This document shows positions 1 to 11,263 of a stretch of 64,000 nt of DNA, one piece after another (position 1 is the first letter of the stretch; every line of letters starts with the position of its first letter). The stretch comes from Zygaena filipendulae (Eukaryota > Arthropoda > Insecta > Lepidoptera > Zygaenidae). The notes below the pieces were generated by a model. The model was not told the DNA's origin. It saw nothing but the letters and a program-made list of their open reading frames with translations, and made no database searches. Where the stretch lies: positions 3,824,501-3,888,500 of the forward strand of contig OU015659.1 of NCBI GenBank assembly GCA_907165275.2. The letters run 5' to 3'. The position numbers and the translations under genes are program-made.

Positions 1-183
1 TGAGAACTTACATTTTTGTTAATCGATCGAGCAGAAATGTCGCTGAGGGTTGATTGAATATTATTTAGGGAGGTGTTTCAGCCTTCTCTGTTTGAAAATG
101 TTATAAATATTAAATTAAATTTAAATAAATGCAGATTTATTACGACAGTATATGTATAAAATGCAAACAATTTTACCAATCTA

Positions 184-412
184 CTAGCAGTCCCGGGCGG
201 TTTCACCCGCATTAATTTCGAAGTTCCCGCGGAATTGTTCAATACAAACTTTGTAACCCCTTTTCAAACCCTTAGGGGTTGCATTTTCAAAAATCCTTTC
301 TTATCGGATGCCTAGGTCATACAAAGAACACACCCTCCAAGTTCCAGGTCTCTACGATCAGTGGTTTAGGCTGTGCGTTGATCCATCAGTCATTCAGGAC
401 AAAGTATAGATA
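184..412 (-). mobile_element. Helitron (Lep1-like), long subfamily
   Basis: The inverted CTAG end is at 184-187, followed by a GC-rich hairpin and then a body shared with copies near 29.3, 44.3 and 60.4 kb. The shared blocks include TTATCGGATGC, GGTCTCTACGATCAG and ATCCATCAGTCATTC. The 5' end fades out near 412. Confidence 0.65.
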
Positions 413-1187
413 ATAAAAAATAGCTGTTTAGTAAAAAGTATTTTTATTTATACTATATTTCTTTTTATTCATTCATAATATTAATGAATCTACAAAATGT
501 TTGGCGATATCTGATGCGACTTATTCACGGAATATCCTATCTAATCAATACATAGGCTAGGCTGGTGTTAAAAAATTCAATAAGGCATCAAAGTGAACAA
601 ACCAGACAGATTGTGAGTATCTAGGTAGGTATACTATCTAGTATTGTACAGATGCCGAGTTCAATAGTGGGATCGCAAGGGATCGGATGAACATTTTTGA
701 TTATTTGATGAGGAGGAGCTACTCGGTTTCAAACTGAATTTTGTAAGCTAGCTGTTTCAATGGGAACGTATACCTGATATTATATACTTAAACGTAGAAA
801 TATTTTTCTAGCTAGCGATTTCACTAGCGCGAATTTTGGAAATGTATCGGGAATTATTGATATATACACGGATAAAAATATTTTATTTCGACCCTGAACA
901 GAGATACGTACATATCGAGTTTCTTTCGAATTCATTTATACATTTTGTGATACGTGCGCAGACAGACGTACATGCAAACGGATAGAAATAAAATAACCTA
1001 TTTTAATTTTCCCTCCACAATGTTATCAAATAAATATTATTTTGGAAGTTTGTGTGTCAGAAACGACGGATTTGGATGAAATGTGGAATGGAGATAGTAC
1101 CCTGAATTAACTCATGGGATACCTACTTTTATTTCGTTTTCCTCGAAGGAGTGATGGGAAGACGAAGCCGGGGGAACATCGCGTATC
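413..1187. other. AT-rich stretch without recognised feature
   Basis: No long ORF, splice-flanked open segment or recognised repeat was seen on either strand. Confidence 0.5.
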
Positions 1188-1790
1188 TTATACAACGTGT
1201 TAGTGAATTAACTGAAAACTCGAAAGTAGTTTGCTCAGAATCAACTAGCGAATCGATTGCACTATGTTTTAATATAGGTTATATTTTTTCATTTTTACTA
1301 GCCCATGTCTAAATACTAATATTATAAACGCGAAAGTTTGTTAGTATGTATGGATGGATGGATGCAGGATGGATGAATGTTTGTTACTCTTTTACGCAAA
1401 AACTACTGAATGGATTTAAATGAAACTTTACAATAATATAGCTTATACATCAGATATATATAGGGTACTTTTTATCCCGGAATTCCCGCGGGAACTCTGA
1501 AATTAACGCGGGTGAAACCGCGGGGCACAACTAGTTATTTATAATACAATATTCTCATGTAAGTAATTATATTAATCTTTTGAGGATAATAAGATAATAT
1601 GCCGCCCGTAGCGAATAAATTCGAACCGGTAGGCGCGGGCGTAGCGCTTGGAATTTCGTAGATAGGTCACCTCCAAACTAATGTTGAATAACTTTTAAAG
1701 TATTAATTTTTTCGACATAAAATATATTTTAATCATTTTTTTAAATGGGGTGTATCAGGTTTTCAGTTAATTCAATAACACGTTGTATAA
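1188..1790. mobile_element. TA-flanked MITE, copy 1, interrupted by a Helitron
   Basis: The left arm starts TTATACAACGTGTTA and the right arm is its reverse complement, ending AACACGTTGTATAA. The terminal inverted repeats are about 32 bp and nearly identical. Tips reading TA-TACAACG suggest a TA target duplication, as in Tc1/mariner-type MITEs. Without the Helitron at 1314-1534 the element is about 380 bp. A second, inverted copy lies at 34886-35232. No coding capacity was seen. Confidence 0.7.
1314..1534 (+). mobile_element. Helitron nested in the MITE
   Basis: It begins TACTAATATTATAAACGCG, contains a GGAT microsatellite, and ends in a CCGCGG-type hairpin followed by CTAG (1531-1534). Removing these 221 bp leaves GTCTAAA joined to TTATTTATAATAC, which matches the uninterrupted MITE copy at 34886-35232. 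Insertion is between A and T without duplication, the Helitron hallmark. Confidence 0.8.
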
Positions 1791-2102
1791 TGCACGTTTA
1801 ACATATTATGATATTTTTAAATTACAAGACTCCGTTATAGTGTTATTGCTATATCTATAGGTAGGTTACCTGTGGCATGCCATGTCCTAACTGACTTATT
1901 CATTAACACACATCCAAACCACTAACGTAAGTCTAGAAACTTGTAATTTTGCACATGCCTTCCTCTTATAATTATTTAAGCAAGCACTAAGAACAGGTGT
2001 TTGAAAATTCAACCCCCTAAGGAGATGAAAAGGGGAGGATAAAAGTTTGTATAGAAGTACCTGCTTACACTTACAATAGGCATGTTGCCGGCTTACGAAA
2101 AG

Positions 2103-2297
2103 TTAGAAAATAAAAAAATAATGGGCACGTATATTTTGCTTTTTCAAATTAATGAAAATATACTTGGATAAAGCGCAAGTTTAGGATTGGAGGATCGTGA
2201 CGTCATTAACTGGTATACCTAACCTAAGCCCCATATACACTATACTGGATAGTGACGTCACGCGCCATTTCAAATCAATGTATCGCCGTTACTTTTA
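2103..2297 (-). repeat. Partial copy of the 51.3-kb MITE family
   Basis: It shares the interior of 51300-51608 in inverse orientation, including GAAAATATACTTGGATAAA and a GACGTCA block. Terminal repeats are missing. Confidence 0.55.
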
Positions 2298-2336
2298 AAA
2301 GCTTTTATTTAACTTGTAATGTACATAATTATATAA

Positions 2337-2720
2337 TTAACTGTTTGTACGGGTGGAATCTTGCAACTCAATATTGAAGCAGATATCTTGAACCGATTGA
2401 GCTGAAATTTTGTATACACGTTTAGTTTGGATGACAATGCATTGTTTATTCTTTTTAGCGCATTTGAAAAAAGCGTTTTTAAAAAGGTTTAGGAAAAGTT
2501 TTGAATGAGCAACAAGTGAGAATATGTTATAGGTAATAAACTTTGCAATATTTCCAAAGTTGCGGAATAATCCTTTAGGGAAACCTTTGGATAAGACCTC
2601 TTTCACCTTTTCACTCTTTCTTGAAAACTTCGCGCTGTATAATGCATGGTAATTGTTACGGGAAAGTTTTTGTGTACCCTCATACTCTCTATTTTCGTAT
2701 AATTTATTCATTTTCAGTAT
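2337..2720. repeat. Probable repeat with a fortuitous 124-codon minus-strand ORF
   Basis: A minus-strand ORF of 124 codons (2337-2711) is the longest in the left part. It is Lys/Phe/Asn-rich with no domain I recognise. Its end encodes the DNA string AATTTCAGCTCAATCGGTTC, a phrase typical of non-coding tails of insect repeats. A repeat origin is inferred rather than shown. Confidence 0.3.
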
Positions 2721-2809
2721 TTGAATTCAATAAAAACAATAAACACCTAATAATCACCACCACATAAACAAACTAAATCAGCTTTTATAATTTTACATTT
2801 ATTTGACAA

Positions 2810-2942
2810 CTAGCTGTTCCCCGCAGTTTCACCCGCGATAAGTTCAGAGTTCCTACGGAATTCCGGGACAAAAGTACCCTATGTCCTTCCCTGTACCCCT
2901 GACAACGTGTATGCAAAATTTCGCATTTATAATATTAGAGGA
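2810..2942 (-). mobile_element. Helitron, internally deleted
   Basis: It starts with inverted CTAG at 2810 and has the CCGCGG-like hairpin and the GTACCCTATGTCCTTC block. It then jumps to TTTCGCATTTATAATATTAG, so the usual middle (the GATCGGTTGAGCC region) has been lost. Confidence 0.65.
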
Positions 2943-2986
2943 AGTAAAGATTGTTAAAGCATATAGTATTTAACCACACACAAGCA

Positions 2987-3216
2987 GGGCAATTATGTAA
3001 CTTTTGATGCTATCGTATTTCAGTTTCAATCAGAAAAATAGCAATTTTGTAATTAATTATTAATCATGTTTAGACAGCTTCAACTTTTGAAATATTTTTA
3101 CTTTGGTTGATTGTTAAATATTGTAGGTATCAAAACGTGCATATTGTAATCGCAAAACCGCCATGTTTTTGATTGCAACCGAAATATGATAGAATCAAAA
3201 GTTACAAAATAGCCCT
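2987..3216. mobile_element. MITE family A, copy 1
   Basis: About 230 bp ended by inverted repeats of the type GGGCTATTATGTAACTTTTG. The interior is shared with copies at 36886-37116 and 44708-44932, including GTGCATATTGTAATCGCAAA. Non-coding. Confidence 0.7.
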
Positions 3217-3869
3217 TCTGATCCTTTTCTTTTTACTTTTCTATCTAAAATATTTATTGAACCTTACCTAACCTAGCATGTCATAGTCGCAAATCGCAAA
3301 TCAAAATTTTACACAAGTTTCAATGTCATAATTATTATGTGCTAGCTACAACATAATATGTGCATATAAGTTTTTTATCTATAGTTAAATATTTCTTTTA
3401 ATATCTACACTAATGCACATTGCACAATCCAGACACGTAGGTATGACGTAGACTAATATTATAATGATAATGACATGACCTATTTCTGCCTGCGGGCTAC
3501 ACAAAATATTGAATTTATTTTTTATAAACGGTTTGATTATATCAATTTAATTAATTACAGAAACATATTTAAAACTTTTTATTAGTGAAAGAGAGTGCGG
3601 AGTTTTTTTGATGAGGGTTTCATCCTTTCCTTACCCATTGTTTTCAATTGGAAGCTATATTATGTACACACTTGATATTTTAATTTTAAATATAAAATAT
3701 GTATATAATAGTCGTTAGTGGAAGAAAAACTTTTTTAAAACCACAGTTTTTAGTAAACTTTCCATAAGATATGACGTATTTAAAGAAACATTTGAAGCAG
3801 GCGAATAGAGAAACATTAAAACATTGCAGTAATCTATATTATCAGTATAATAAAGAGGTTTGTGAATTG
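3217..3869. other. AT-rich stretch without recognised feature
   Basis: No credible ORF, exon or repeat family recognised. Confidence 0.45.
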
Positions 3870-4043
3870 TGAGTTTATGACGTTGTAGGGGATAATCTCT
3901 GGATCTACTAACCCGTTTTTGAAAATTCTTTCACTTATAGGAAGCTACGGTGGTCCTGAGTGAAATAGGGCACATACTTTTATACTGAAATTATCGCGGG
4001 AACTCCAAGATTACCGCGTGTGAAACCGCGGAGGCACAGCTAG
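3870..4043 (+). mobile_element. Helitron 3' part, divergent subfamily
   Basis: It ends with GTGAAACCGCGG, a short spacer and CTAG at 4040-4043. The upstream body (GGAAGCTACGGTGGTCC) differs from the other copies in this window. Confidence 0.55.
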
Positions 4044-4205
4044 TAATATATAATTATAATATTTCCTTTTTTTGGTTGAATTTTAGCAACGAGATATTTT
4101 AAATAACTAACTTTATATCATCAAAACTCGGTAGATGCCCATTATATCTCAATTCAGCCAGCCAAACCGGCAGACCTGCTTGTTATTTGTTCTGTGCTTG
4201 GTCTC

Positions 4206-4337
4206 TTACACATTACGTTTCGGTGGAGTGACTATTTGTGCTGCTGCCTCGTGAACCCTGGCCGTAAAAGCTCGCTTCACTTGCTCTTCGCTTACGTCGT
4301 CGAGCACGTTACACGGCGACCCCCAGCCGATGTGGCC
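4206..4337 (-). CDS. Candidate terminal coding exon, unknown gene
   Basis: On the minus strand a splice acceptor (CCTACAG) with a branch-like CTGAT upstream opens a frame of 43 codons plus TAA. It reads GHIGWGSPCNVLDD, then SEEQVKRAFTARVHEAAAQ, ending PPKRNV. The in-frame stop just before the acceptor means the frame is open only if spliced, which is what a true last exon looks like. GC content and third-position GC are well above the flanks. No family was recognised and no partner exon is proven; upstream exons would lie at higher coordinates. It could instead be a captured gene fragment or chance. Confidence 0.4.
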   Translation of the reverse strand, partial: GHIGWGSPCNVLDDVSEEQVKRAFTARVHEAAAQIVTPPKRNV

Positions 4338-4712
4338 CTGTAGGCTTTAATCAGATTTATACCTACCACTACCTACCAAAGCTACATAATATGAACGTAA
4401 TACAAAAATATCAATGTATAATGCGTTCATGTTTATAAAGATAATAAAGGTATTCTCATATGTGAAAGTTTTTTTTTTTGTTTTTGGAGGGGCTTACAAA
4501 AAACTAGAGCCACCTTCTATAAAAATCATATCATCTAATGTAGTACTCATTTTTTTATATTAGATACCTACTCTGCAAAATACCAAATTTAAAAAAAAAA
4601 AACTTTCAAGAGTGATTTTTTGTTTAACGTAATCTGCTTTCATAACGAATTTCATGTTAGTAGGTACACAATTTCCTTTCCTATTATTCTTCTTTCTTAT
4701 TATCCTTACTAA

Positions 4713-4880
4713 CTGGGCCCTTATTCCTTTATGAATTGTTGTGAATGTATATTCAAAAAATACATTCACAACAATTCATATTAATTTCTAATATTTTGTC
4801 ATCTGGAGCGGTCGGAATCGTGTTTTTAGGACCGCGTTATGCGCAAGGAATGTTGTTGGCCATAGAGAATAAGGGCCCTG
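4713..4880. mobile_element. MITE with CAGGGCCCTTATTC ends, copy 1
   Basis: The left end is CTGGGCCCTTATTC and the right end GAATAAGGGCCCTG. A perfect 20-bp hairpin (arms 4731-4750 and 4760-4779) lies just inside the left end. A related, longer copy is at 57365-57567. Confidence 0.65.
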
Positions 4881-5060
4881 ATGAGAATCGTGTCCGTAAC
4901 CACGAACGATGTCTTGCCATTTAGAGCGGTCAATTGTAGTGTGAACAGAAAGTTGAAGACCAATCCCTATTAGGTATCTACTCTTACCTACTCTTTACCG
5001 CGTCAAACTTTTTGTGGCTTTCAATCAAATCTCTAATTGGTAATTTTTATATGTATTTTA

Positions 5061-5217
5061 CTAGCTGTCCCCCGTGGTTTCACCCGCGGTAATTTCGGAG
5101 TTTATGTGGAAATTTCGGGATAAAAAGTACTTTATATCCTTCCTGATAACGTGTATGCAAAATTTAATAGTGATCGGTCCAGCCCTTCACCGTGATGCCA
5201 TGACCAAGCAGCATATA
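5061..5217 (-). mobile_element. Helitron, 5' end truncated
   Basis: Inverted CTAG at 5061-5064, hairpin, GGGATAAAAAGTAC block, then GTGATCGGTCCAGCC. It decays before the AATATTAGTAAGGA end. Confidence 0.6.
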
Positions 5218-5554
5218 GGTACTTGTAAGTTTTTTACTTTATAGTGAGCAAAACGTTTTGTTTTGTTTAACAGAGGTAGTAATCAATTACAAAATCCATT
5301 GAAAATTTGTATTCAAAAGATAGTAGGTATTTCGATAGTTGTAGTAGTAGAGTTATTTCTATTTTTTGCTAATCATTGAAAAAGTCCAATTTTGAAACTA
5401 ATGTACCACATGCTTATTTTGTTATTAAGTACCGTGTTAATACTAAATTGCTAATTTCACTCATTGCCAGACATAGAAGGAATTATGACAGTCCTTATTA
5501 GATAAGTTCTGCGGTCCGGATAAGAAGACATATATATTGTTATATATTGTTTTG

Positions 5555-5680
5555 TTTGCACACCCCATCTTCTATATCTCTCGGTCTACCCAATGGTTAA
5601 CTGGTAGAGAATGCCGCAAGGCATTAAGTTCGCCATTTGTACTTACTGTGCAATAAAGAATAAATAAATAAATAAATATT
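5555..5680 (+). mobile_element. LINE 3' tail (Jockey/CR1-like)
   Basis: Contains GGCATTAAGTTCGCCATTTG, then GTGCAATAAAG and an (AATA)n tail. This is the usual 3' end of a 5'-truncated LINE. No reverse transcriptase remains. Confidence 0.6.
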
Positions 5681-6164
5681 ATATTTAAAAACCCTTAATA
5701 AATCTGAGGCAATAATCTAACAAACAAAAGAAACGCGTGGCTGACTTACAAGAGAGGCAGGAAGGGAAGTCGAAACAAAATGTGAATTATCGGGGACCAT
5801 TAAAGTGTCTACCAACGAGTTTTATCTCAGTATTATTTTTGTTCGGGTTATTCCGAGCTCCTATTTAAAAAAAGTTTTTTTTTTATTTTTATAAACAGCT
5901 TAACCAATAACCATCTTATGTGTACACTGTGCAGTGGTAGTTTAACTGAACTACCCGACAGGGTCCTATTGTAGGTACAGAACATAAGTTAAAATATTCA
6001 AAGTTTATTTTCAACATTCGCAAAAGCCTCACTTATATGAGTATGTTTAACTTTTATGATGATTGTTTGTAGGTACGTTATAAGAAATTTTCTCTTTGCA
6101 GAGCCACCTAGTACCTAGCTATTAGTAGTACATAACTACATACTTACCAGTATGTACAAGTTCT

Positions 6165-6915
6165 TTAACCGACTTCCAAAAAGGAGGAGGTTATGCATTC
6201 GATTGTATGTATGTTTTTTTTTTTATGTATGTTCACCGATTACTCGAAGACGGTTGGACCGATTTCGAAATTTTTTTTTTTTGTTTGAAAGGGTTTAGTC
6301 CCAATTAGGTCCCATTGCCACCAAGTCGCGATCTGATGATGGGATCTTGGAGAAACCGAGGGAACTTTTCAAAAATTATAGGCACACCTATAGCGATTTG
6401 GGTATATTTTTATAGTAAATCATTCATTTGCTTTCGAAAAGCACAATTTGAAGAAGTGGTACTGATGATGAAGACCACAGATGGTCATCGGAACTACTCA
6501 ACAATAATACGTATTTCACGGGTTCCAGTTGGAGCGATTCGGAAAATTGTTTTTTTGTTTGAAAAGAGATACTTCCGAATTGGTCACATGGTCACCAAGT
6601 CAGGATCTGATGATGGGATCTTGGAGAAATCGAGGGAACTCTTCAAAATTTACAGGCACACGTATGGCAATTTGGATATTTTTTATAGTAAATCGTTTAT
6701 TTGCTTTCGGAAAGTAAAATTTGAAGAAGTGGAACTGATGATGAAGACCACAGATTGTCATCGGAACTAGTAAATAATAGGTATTTCACAGATTCCGATT
6801 CGTTAACTTTAATGTGGTTTCTAAACAATTTATGTTCGTCACAATGTAAATGGCAAAGTGGAACTGGTGGTGATTTACCAGGAGAACTCTTCAAAAATTA
6901 ACGTCCAGCTGCATC
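6165..6915 (+). repeat. Repeat with internal 270-bp tandem duplication
   Basis: It begins with ACCGACTTCCAAAAAGGAGG, a phrase common in lepidopteran repeats. Units at about 6289-6543 and 6545-6801 are diverged copies of each other; both contain GATCTGATGATGGGATCTTGG and GATGAAGACCACAGAT. A third partial unit follows to 6915. Open frames of 151 and 62 codons simply read through the units and show no domain. Confidence 0.6.
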
Positions 6916-7007
6916 GGGAAAAGCAATATTTTGTAAAAGGTTATGAGCAGTTGACATTAGGCTATTGTAACTTAGATAAATTACAAACCGACTCACTAAA
7001 AATCAAG

Positions 7008-7217
7008 AAATAAACAAATTTTTAACAAAAAGTTAAAACCGACTTCCAAAAACACAAATACGAAATATCGAAAAGTGGTAGCACAAACCAATAATAAATA
7101 GTATTACGTGTATTTTTGTCTCTTGGATTAGATCGGTATTTTATTATTTTAAGCTTTTTAGTTTTGTGTTTTTGGAAGTCGGTTTTAATTTTTTTGTTAA
7201 AAATTTGTTTATTTTTG
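7008..7217. repeat. Inverted repeat, about 52-bp arms
   Basis: The arm near 7008-7058 contains TTAAAACCGACTTCCAAAAA. Its reverse complement, TTTTTGGAAGTCGGTTTTAA, is in the arm near 7163-7215. The arms enclose about 105 bp. The core is the same motif that opens the repeat at 6165, so both ends may derive from one palindromic element. Confidence 0.65.
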
Positions 7218-7379
7218 TTTTCCTTTATTTAGCTACCAATATTTTATTCACTTTTCTAGATATTGGAGTTTTCTTTATTTGAATTTGACTCGGAAAGGTG
7301 TAGGTTTTGGCTCATTATGTACAGAATCAAACGAACTTAGTTCTTACACTAAATTAGTTTACACTGGCAAGTGATTACT

Positions 7380-7620
7380 GCCGCCCGTGGACATCTGCAA
7401 CACCAAAAGGGTTCGTTTGTTGTCATCTTGGGTAAGGGGGCAGATTTCCCATCCAAGCGCGAACAATAAACAAACTAGTAGCTGAGGTATCTATCGCTAA
7501 GTCGATTTTGGCCGTGTCATCACAACGGTGCCAGCCTGGGTGGGGAATGCCGCCAGTGTCAACTGTTTTATGTGATGCGAACATGATATGTGCTAAGACA
7601 GAGACGTCAGTCATAAACAA
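7380..7620. repeat. Probable degenerate LINE or LTR-type repeat
   Basis: The strings CCGCCCGTGGACATCTGCAAC and GCCAGCCTGGGTGGGGAATG resemble common lepidopteran interspersed repeats. The 65-codon minus-strand ORF through it has no recognised domain. Family not assigned. Confidence 0.35.
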
Positions 7621-8577
7621 TGTGTATTTTAGTTATATACCATAGTGTACTGTAAGACAATAGAGGGACGAAACTTGATACTTGATAGGCTACGGTGAAA
7701 CACCATTACTATAGTATTGTTATTATTAATTATTGTGCAAATATGTAAGATACCACTTCAGAATAGTAGGTAAGAGATAATTAGGTATCTACTTTGTTAT
7801 ACAACCGACAGGTGAAAAAAAAAAACAATAGAAAAACATAAGATTTGATAAAAAAAAAATCTTAAACTCTAAGACAGACTGCTCATCCAATTTTTAAGTT
7901 CGTAAAAATATTTATAGCATACTTATTAGCAATATTTAGAAATATTTTTTAAATAAAATCAAAAATAGCACACATAGAGTCTTTGATTAAAAATACGTGT
8001 ACCTAGATACAATTTAATTTCACCCAAACGTACGATCAAAAACAGGATAACAAATAAAAAGGATAAAAAACCCAGTAGAAAATGCCTGCAGGCAATCAAT
8101 AGTGTGTGTTTCGAGAAAATTATAGTAAAGTACAATGTCCCTTATGTAGGTAGTAGGTTTGTATTCACCTATACTTTACAGACAGAGCAAAGCATGTCAT
8201 TACCATAATTGCTTACCTACACGCAACTCGTGATTATCCTAGAATATATTATAATATGACGTATATTATTGTAATATGACAACACATGCAAAATAGCTTT
8301 GTACCTATATGTTCACCATAATCTACATTTAACTAGCTATGTACCAAGTTGTTATTTACATCGGATACATTGTGGGATGGAGATAAGCGACCGACGCCCC
8401 TGGCGCTTAAGATAAACCCTCGCCGAGTACCGGCGTCGGTCGTATGGCTGGAGTGAACACTGAACATTTTTAAATTTTAATTATACCTATATACAGTGAT
8501 GCCAAATAGAAGAATCGTCTGCTTGTTAAGAAGATGAGCTGGTCTATGTCGAAAAACATAAATTGACCTATGATAAC
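7621..8577. other. AT-rich stretch with one short GC-rich stem-loop
   Basis: Mostly AT-rich with no credible exon. Near 8389-8440, CGACCGACGCC pairs with GGCGTCGGTCG to form an imperfect foldback of about 50 bp, origin unknown. Confidence 0.4.
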
Positions 8578-8818
8578 TGGACGCAGATAAGCAATAACAT
8601 GTTAACCCACAAAATTAAGTTATTTATTCAGAACGATTTATTGAGAGTTAGAGAACGTTTTTTAATTATGTGTTTACCTTAATACATTGTTTAGATAAGT
8701 AAAAAAATATTGAACATAAAAAAATGTTGATACAATTTGATTGCGCTATAAATTTAAAACACGATTTCTTCAAAAATCCTGCAGTGTGGGTTAACACAGT
8801 ATTGCTTATCTGCGTCCA
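8578..8818. mobile_element. MITE family B, copy 1
   Basis: 241 bp with inverted ends TGGACGCAGATAAGCAATA and GTTAACCCACA, mirrored at the right end (GCTTATCTGCGTCCA at 8804-8818). A second copy lies at 21633-21858. No clear target duplication was seen. Confidence 0.8.
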
Positions 8819-9450
8819 ACTTTGATTTTGGATGTTTTAAAAATCAATGAGTTTATTGGTCAGCCGTGATTTAGTAAAGTTTTTGTTACGTAACTACGTC
8901 AGCGTTGTCAAAATAAATGTTTTTGAAGGTTATTTATTATTTACATAATACGAATTGGAACGTACCCGTGACTCCCGTGAGCGAGCGTTAAAAATTCCAT
9001 TTTCAATGATTCCAGTATTTATACCCAACGCATTTTTATTGAAATTTCTCAAGTGCCATTGTTGCATCTATTCGTATAATAAAGTGGGTTACTGGATGTT
9101 TGCCATGGTATTAGCTGGCCTTTGTACCTATAGATTATAGAAACACCAAAATAGGTTTATTAACCTTCTACTTATCTTGCACAGAATTCGTGTATATTAG
9201 ACAAAATAACTAGGTAAATAGTAGATACACATAATATTTAAGAATCATTGATCTATTAAGGTTAAACTCGGCCGAAATGTTGCAAACCAAATAAATTCCA
9301 GATAGGTTTTAAAAATTACTATTTATTATTGAATAGATTTTTTATTGGAAGTTTTCTTATAGGTAATATTTAGGTTAAATATGTGATCTCTGAATAAGTA
9401 CCTTTCCTTTTTGTTTCTTTCATCTGTTAGATATGAATTATATATAATAA

Positions 9451-9692
9451 CTAGTTGTGCCCCGCGGTTTCACCCGCGTTAGTTTCATAGTTCCCGCGAG
9501 AATTCCGGGATAAAAACCCTATGTGTTAATCTGATGTATAAGCTATATTATTGTAAAGTTTGATTTAAATCCATCCAGTGGTTTTTGCGTGAAAGAGTAA
9601 CAAACATCCATCCATCCATCCATCCATCCATCCATCCATCCATCCATCCATATATTCTTACAAACTTTCGCGTTTATAATATTTTAGTAGGA
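9451..9692 (-). mobile_element. Helitron, complete, with (CATC)n expansion
   Basis: CTAG at 9451-9454. The opposite end reads TCCTACTAAAATATTATAAA on the minus strand. Flanking A and T fit the Helitron site. About eleven CATC units occupy 9605-9652 inside it. Confidence 0.75.
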
Positions 9693-10147
9693 TAGTAGGA
9701 TATTACGAATGTATATCTAACAGTTATTATTACAAAAAAAAATCACATCACAACTAAGCTTCGCAACAAATCACATCTCGCTTCGAATAATACGAGTACC
9801 TAACTACCTACCGAATGGGACGATAGTTCAATTTACTTAATTCGGTAGACTTATCGTTCGCCTAACTTTTACATGAATCTTTTGTCCCAGTTTGCTAATT
9901 ATGATTCAGTAGTCGGCAACTTCTGCGCTGCCTAATTGATTAAACATTCTAATAAACAACTTTAGTAGTTGCGTTTATGAAGCCTTTTTTGGTTGGTTCT
10001 TTTTTCAAGTTACCAATGAATATTGTGTAAAAAAAATTACACACTGACAGGTTTCTGATCTTAAATAAATATAATAAAAACAAAATTGTCCAAAACTATA
10101 TATGATACACAATAGGCACGATAACGGGGTGTGAAAATCTAAAGTCT

Positions 10148-10340
10148 GAGTCCATCAGTTAATAAAAAAAATATTTTATTTTTGCTTTTCCAAATTAATG
10201 AAGAAATAGATAACATGCATTAAAGTTTAGGAGTGGGGGCTCGTGACTTCATAGACCGGTAAAAACCCCTTACAAACTGTACGGAATGTCACGGATCTTG
10301 ACATGTCGACTCAATGTGGCGCCGTTATTTTTTGATTACG
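10148..10340 (-). repeat. Partial copy of the 51.3-kb MITE family
   Basis: Contains AAAGTTTAGGAGTGGGGGCT and a degenerate GACGTC-type interior, inverse to 51300-51608. A minus-strand 63-codon ORF just downstream (10373-10564) has no recognised domain. Confidence 0.5.
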
Positions 10341-10649
10341 TAAACAGAGAAAAAATACTTGTCCAATATTTTTTATTCATTCAGGTTATAGTTAGCTCCT
10401 ATTCCCGTTCTACATGACGGACTACAAACAAAAATTTTGTTTTTTGTCCATTGAAACCGTTTCAAAAAACTGGAAGTACCTATACCTACTGTCGAATGGT
10501 CTTCTTGGGTTACATTAATCCATAGACCCACGTACTCACAGCACATCCTGCCGTCTCTTGCCACACACCCTATCGTAATCCGACCTTCGTCTGTGCGAAA
10601 AAGTTTTAAATTATTTCTCTAACAACGCCAAAAGTTGCGTGCTGCGGTT

Positions 10650-10920
10650 ATCTATACACATAAATAAAATTGATGTGTCTGTTTGTAATTCCAAATCAAC
10701 AGCTTTTCACTAAATGCATATGAAAATATACAGTACTTACATAAAAAAAAAACAATTTTAATTTTTTTCTCTGTCTGCCTGTCTGTTTGTTCCGGCTAAT
10801 CTCTGAAACGGCTGGACCGACTTTAACGCGACTTTCACGGGCAGATAGCTTATGTTACAAGAAGTAACTTATAGGCTACTTTTAAAAAAAGTGTTCCGTG
10901 AAACCGCGGAGAACAGCTAG
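10650..10920 (+). mobile_element. Helitron, GTGTCTGTTTGTAAT subfamily
   Basis: Shares AGCTTTTCACTAAATGCATA and TTCCGGCTAATCTCT with 40913-41185. Ends GTGAAACCGCGG, a spacer and CTAG (10917-10920). Confidence 0.7.
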
Positions 10921-11104
10921 TTTACAATAAAATGCTCTTTGCGTTTTTTTTTTTACCCCAACGTCTGCTTTCTGCCTTTTATGTTTGATTTAATTGTTCA
11001 CACTAATTACTGTTACTTTGTTTGAAGTTTTGTTTTGGAAAGTTTGAGTTTGTTTCGTTATGGTTGTAAATTATGGTGTACCTAATGAATAGGCATAGGC
11101 CCAG

Positions 11105-11252
11105 GGGCTGTATTTTTGGATCGTTCGAATTACTTTCACACACGGAATCGCGAATTCAGATGCGAATGCTCATACATTATTTAAGCATTTACATGCGAAT
11201 CTTGTTATTCCGTGTGCGAAAAGTAATTCGAACGATTTAAAAATTTGGCTCC
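11105..11252. mobile_element. MITE family D
   Basis: 148 bp with inverted arms of about 45 bp. The left has GATCGTTCGAATTACTTT and CACACGGAAT; the right mirrors them as ATTCCGTGTG and AAAGTAATTCGAACGAT. The arm tips (GGGGCTG, GGCTCC) are slightly diverged. Confidence 0.7.
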
Positions 11253-11263
11253 AGAACAGTTTA

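Noticed and set aside
9605..9652. CRISPR-like array
   Set aside because: A simple CATC microsatellite inside a Helitron, with no spacers.
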